Below, in pieces: positions 62,966 through 64,000 of a stretch of DNA of 64,000 nt. The position numbers and the translations under genes are program-made. The first letter of the stretch is position 1; each line of letters opens with the position of its first letter. Origin of the DNA: Georgenia sp. TF02-10 (GTDB taxonomy: Bacteria > Actinomycetota > Actinomycetes > Actinomycetales > Actinomycetaceae); contig NZ_CP094289.1 of NCBI RefSeq assembly GCF_022759505.1, forward strand, positions 3,782,001 through 3,846,000. Reading direction: 5' to 3'. The notes below the pieces were generated by a model. The model had not been told where the DNA came from and made no database searches. It saw nothing but the letters and a program-made list of their open reading frames with translations.

Positions 62966-64000
62966 ATGTCCTCGACCGACCGGACCCTGCAAGAGCCCGA
63001 GACCAGCGTGGTCCACGACGACCCGTACCACCTCCACCCCGACGGCGTCCGGGAACCGCCCACCACCTGGCGGGGGTCGTTGCGGTTCTTCGGCCCCGGG
63101 CTCATCGTCTCGGCGTCGGTCGTCGGCGCCGGCGAGCTCATCACCGCCACCGCTCTCGGCGCCGAGGCCGGGTTCGTCCTGCTCTGGCTGGTCATCTTCT
63201 CCACCCTCGTGAAGGTGGCCGTGCAGGTGGAGATGGCGCGCTACTCCATCGTCACCGGGCTCGGCGGCATGGAGGGCTACACACGCGTGCCGCCCCGGCT
63301 GGGACGCGTCGGCTGGGTGTTCGTCATGTGGGCGTTGATGGCGATCTCGAAGCTCATCCAGACCGGCGGCCTCATCGGCGGCATGGCGGCGGCGCTGTCC
63401 ATCCTCTTCCCGATCGGCTCCGCCCCGCTCGAGACGACGTCGCTGACCATCTGGGCCGTCGTCGTCACCGTCCTGGCCATCGTGACCCTCTACTCCAACA
63501 GGTACGGGCTCATCGAGAAGGTCGCCGTCTTCCTGACGATGACGTTCGTCGTCATCACGGTCGTCGTCGCGCTGGGGCTGCCGATGACCGAGTACGGGTA
63601 CTCGGGCGGGGACCTCGCCTCCGGGCTCTCGTTCTCCCTGCCCGCCGGTGCGATCGGCGTCGCCGTCGCCATGTTCGGGCTCACCGGCGTGGGGTCGGAG
63701 GAGATCACGGCCTACACGTACTGGTGCCTGGAGAAGGGCTACGCCCGCTGGTCCGGCCCGAACGACGGCTCCGCCGGGTACAAGCGCCGCGCCCGCGGCT
63801 GGATCAAGGTCATGCAGAAGGACGCCCTCGTCTCCTGGGTCATCTACACGGTGAGCACCATGGCCTTCTACGTCATGGGTGCCGCCGTGCTGCACCCGCA
63901 GGGGCTGGTCCCGCAGGGCAACGACATGATCCAGGTGCTCTCCGAGACCTACTCCAGCGTGCTCGGCGAGTGGGGACGGATCCTCTACCTGGTCGGCGCC
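62966..64000 (+). CDS. Nramp-like divalent metal transporter, truncated by the window end
   Basis: A membrane protein with at least eight hydrophobic segments seen in 345 residues. The first segment FFGPGLIVSASVVGAGELIT aligns with Nramp transporters, but the metal-coordinating DPGN is replaced by GAGE, as in the divergent Nramp-related branch whose substrates are less certain. The ATG at 62966 follows GAAGGAG. It lies 194 bases after larB, so a shared transcript is possible. Because larABE-type enzymes need nickel, metal supply is one idea; organic acid transport is another. The 3' end is outside the window. Confidence 0.85.
   Translation, partial: MSSTDRTLQEPETSVVHDDPYHLHPDGVREPPTTWRGSLRFFGPGLIVSASVVGAGELITATALGAEAGFVLLWLVIFSTLVKVAVQVEMARYSIVTGLGGMEGYTRVPPRLGRVGWVFVMWALMAISKLIQTGGLIGGMAAALSILFPIGSAPLETTSLTIWAVVVTVLAIVTLYSNRYGLIEKVAVFLTMTFVVITVVVALGLPMTEYGYSGGDLASGLSFSLPAGAIGVAVAMFGLTGVGSEEITAYTYWCLEKGYARWSGPNDGSAGYKRRARGWIKVMQKDALVSWVIYTVSTMAFYVMGAAVLHPQGLVPQGNDMIQVLSETYSSVLGEWGRILYLVGA

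Overview
The window is high-GC DNA (G/C in most third codon positions) that reads as a chromosome segment from an actinomycete, most likely order Micrococcales (Cellulomonas/Georgenia-like; this placement is inference). The supporting markers are a dnaK-grpE-dnaJ-hspR operon and clpB, both preceded by HspR-type HAIR inverted repeats, a WhiB7-type regulator, paired ClpP subunits facing a ClgR-like regulator, a 13E12-type DUF222/HNH protein and an MT0933-type small protein. No rRNA, tRNA or CRISPR array was seen. Layout: 0-14 kb holds housekeeping and accessory enzymes: pyrE, a short-chain dehydrogenase, exodeoxyribonuclease III, a beta-lactamase-fold hydrolase, clpB, a DUF222/HNH protein, an amidase, an S9 oligopeptidase and a HIT protein. 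14.4-18.8 kb is one tight leftward operon: GntR regulator, PTS IIA, IIB and IIC (ascorbate-type), a phosphotriesterase-family hydrolase and a creatininase-family hydrolase. It looks like a catabolic unit for an unidentified PTS substrate. 19-21 kb is a GMC oxidoreductase. 21-27.8 kb is a glycoside utilisation locus: GH2 hydrolase, LacI repressor, ABC binding protein and two permeases. Shared AACGTT-centred operators flank it, and the binding-protein gene carries an in-frame TGA. 27.8-32.2 kb is the heat-shock operon. 32.4-36.5 kb is an accessory block: an AbiEi/AbiEii type IV toxin-antitoxin pair with a frameshifted toxin gene, and an unexplained 202-residue protein paired with an XRE-ImmA metallopeptidase regulator. 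36.5-38.4 kb holds a decayed MFS transporter and an NmrA-type oxidoreductase. 38.4-43.9 kb has WhiB7, an APC permease coupled to arsenate reductase, and an ABC exporter with an anti-sigma-like protein but no sigma factor. 44.2-51.9 kb has a dehydrogenase, a CcdA-like antitoxin with a decayed PIN toxin, a single-chain Type ISP restriction-modification enzyme of 1642 residues, and an intact IS630-family element. 52-54.4 kb carries clpP-clpP and a ClgR-like regulator. 54.5-57.9 kb has a second GH2 enzyme and a TetR regulator. 58-59.8 kb holds two broken tandem copies of a phosphotransferase gene separated by a hexanucleotide microsatellite. 59.8-64 kb is a nickel-pincer cofactor (lar) cluster followed by a divergent Nramp-like transporter cut by the window edge. 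Three themes stand out: a proteostasis network (HspR/HAIR, ClpB, DnaK, ClpP, ClgR-like), a defence and toxin-antitoxin rich stretch from 32 to 52 kb containing several broken genes, and repeated in-frame expansion of Gly/Ala/Asp/Pro-rich repeat tracts in otherwise conserved proteins.
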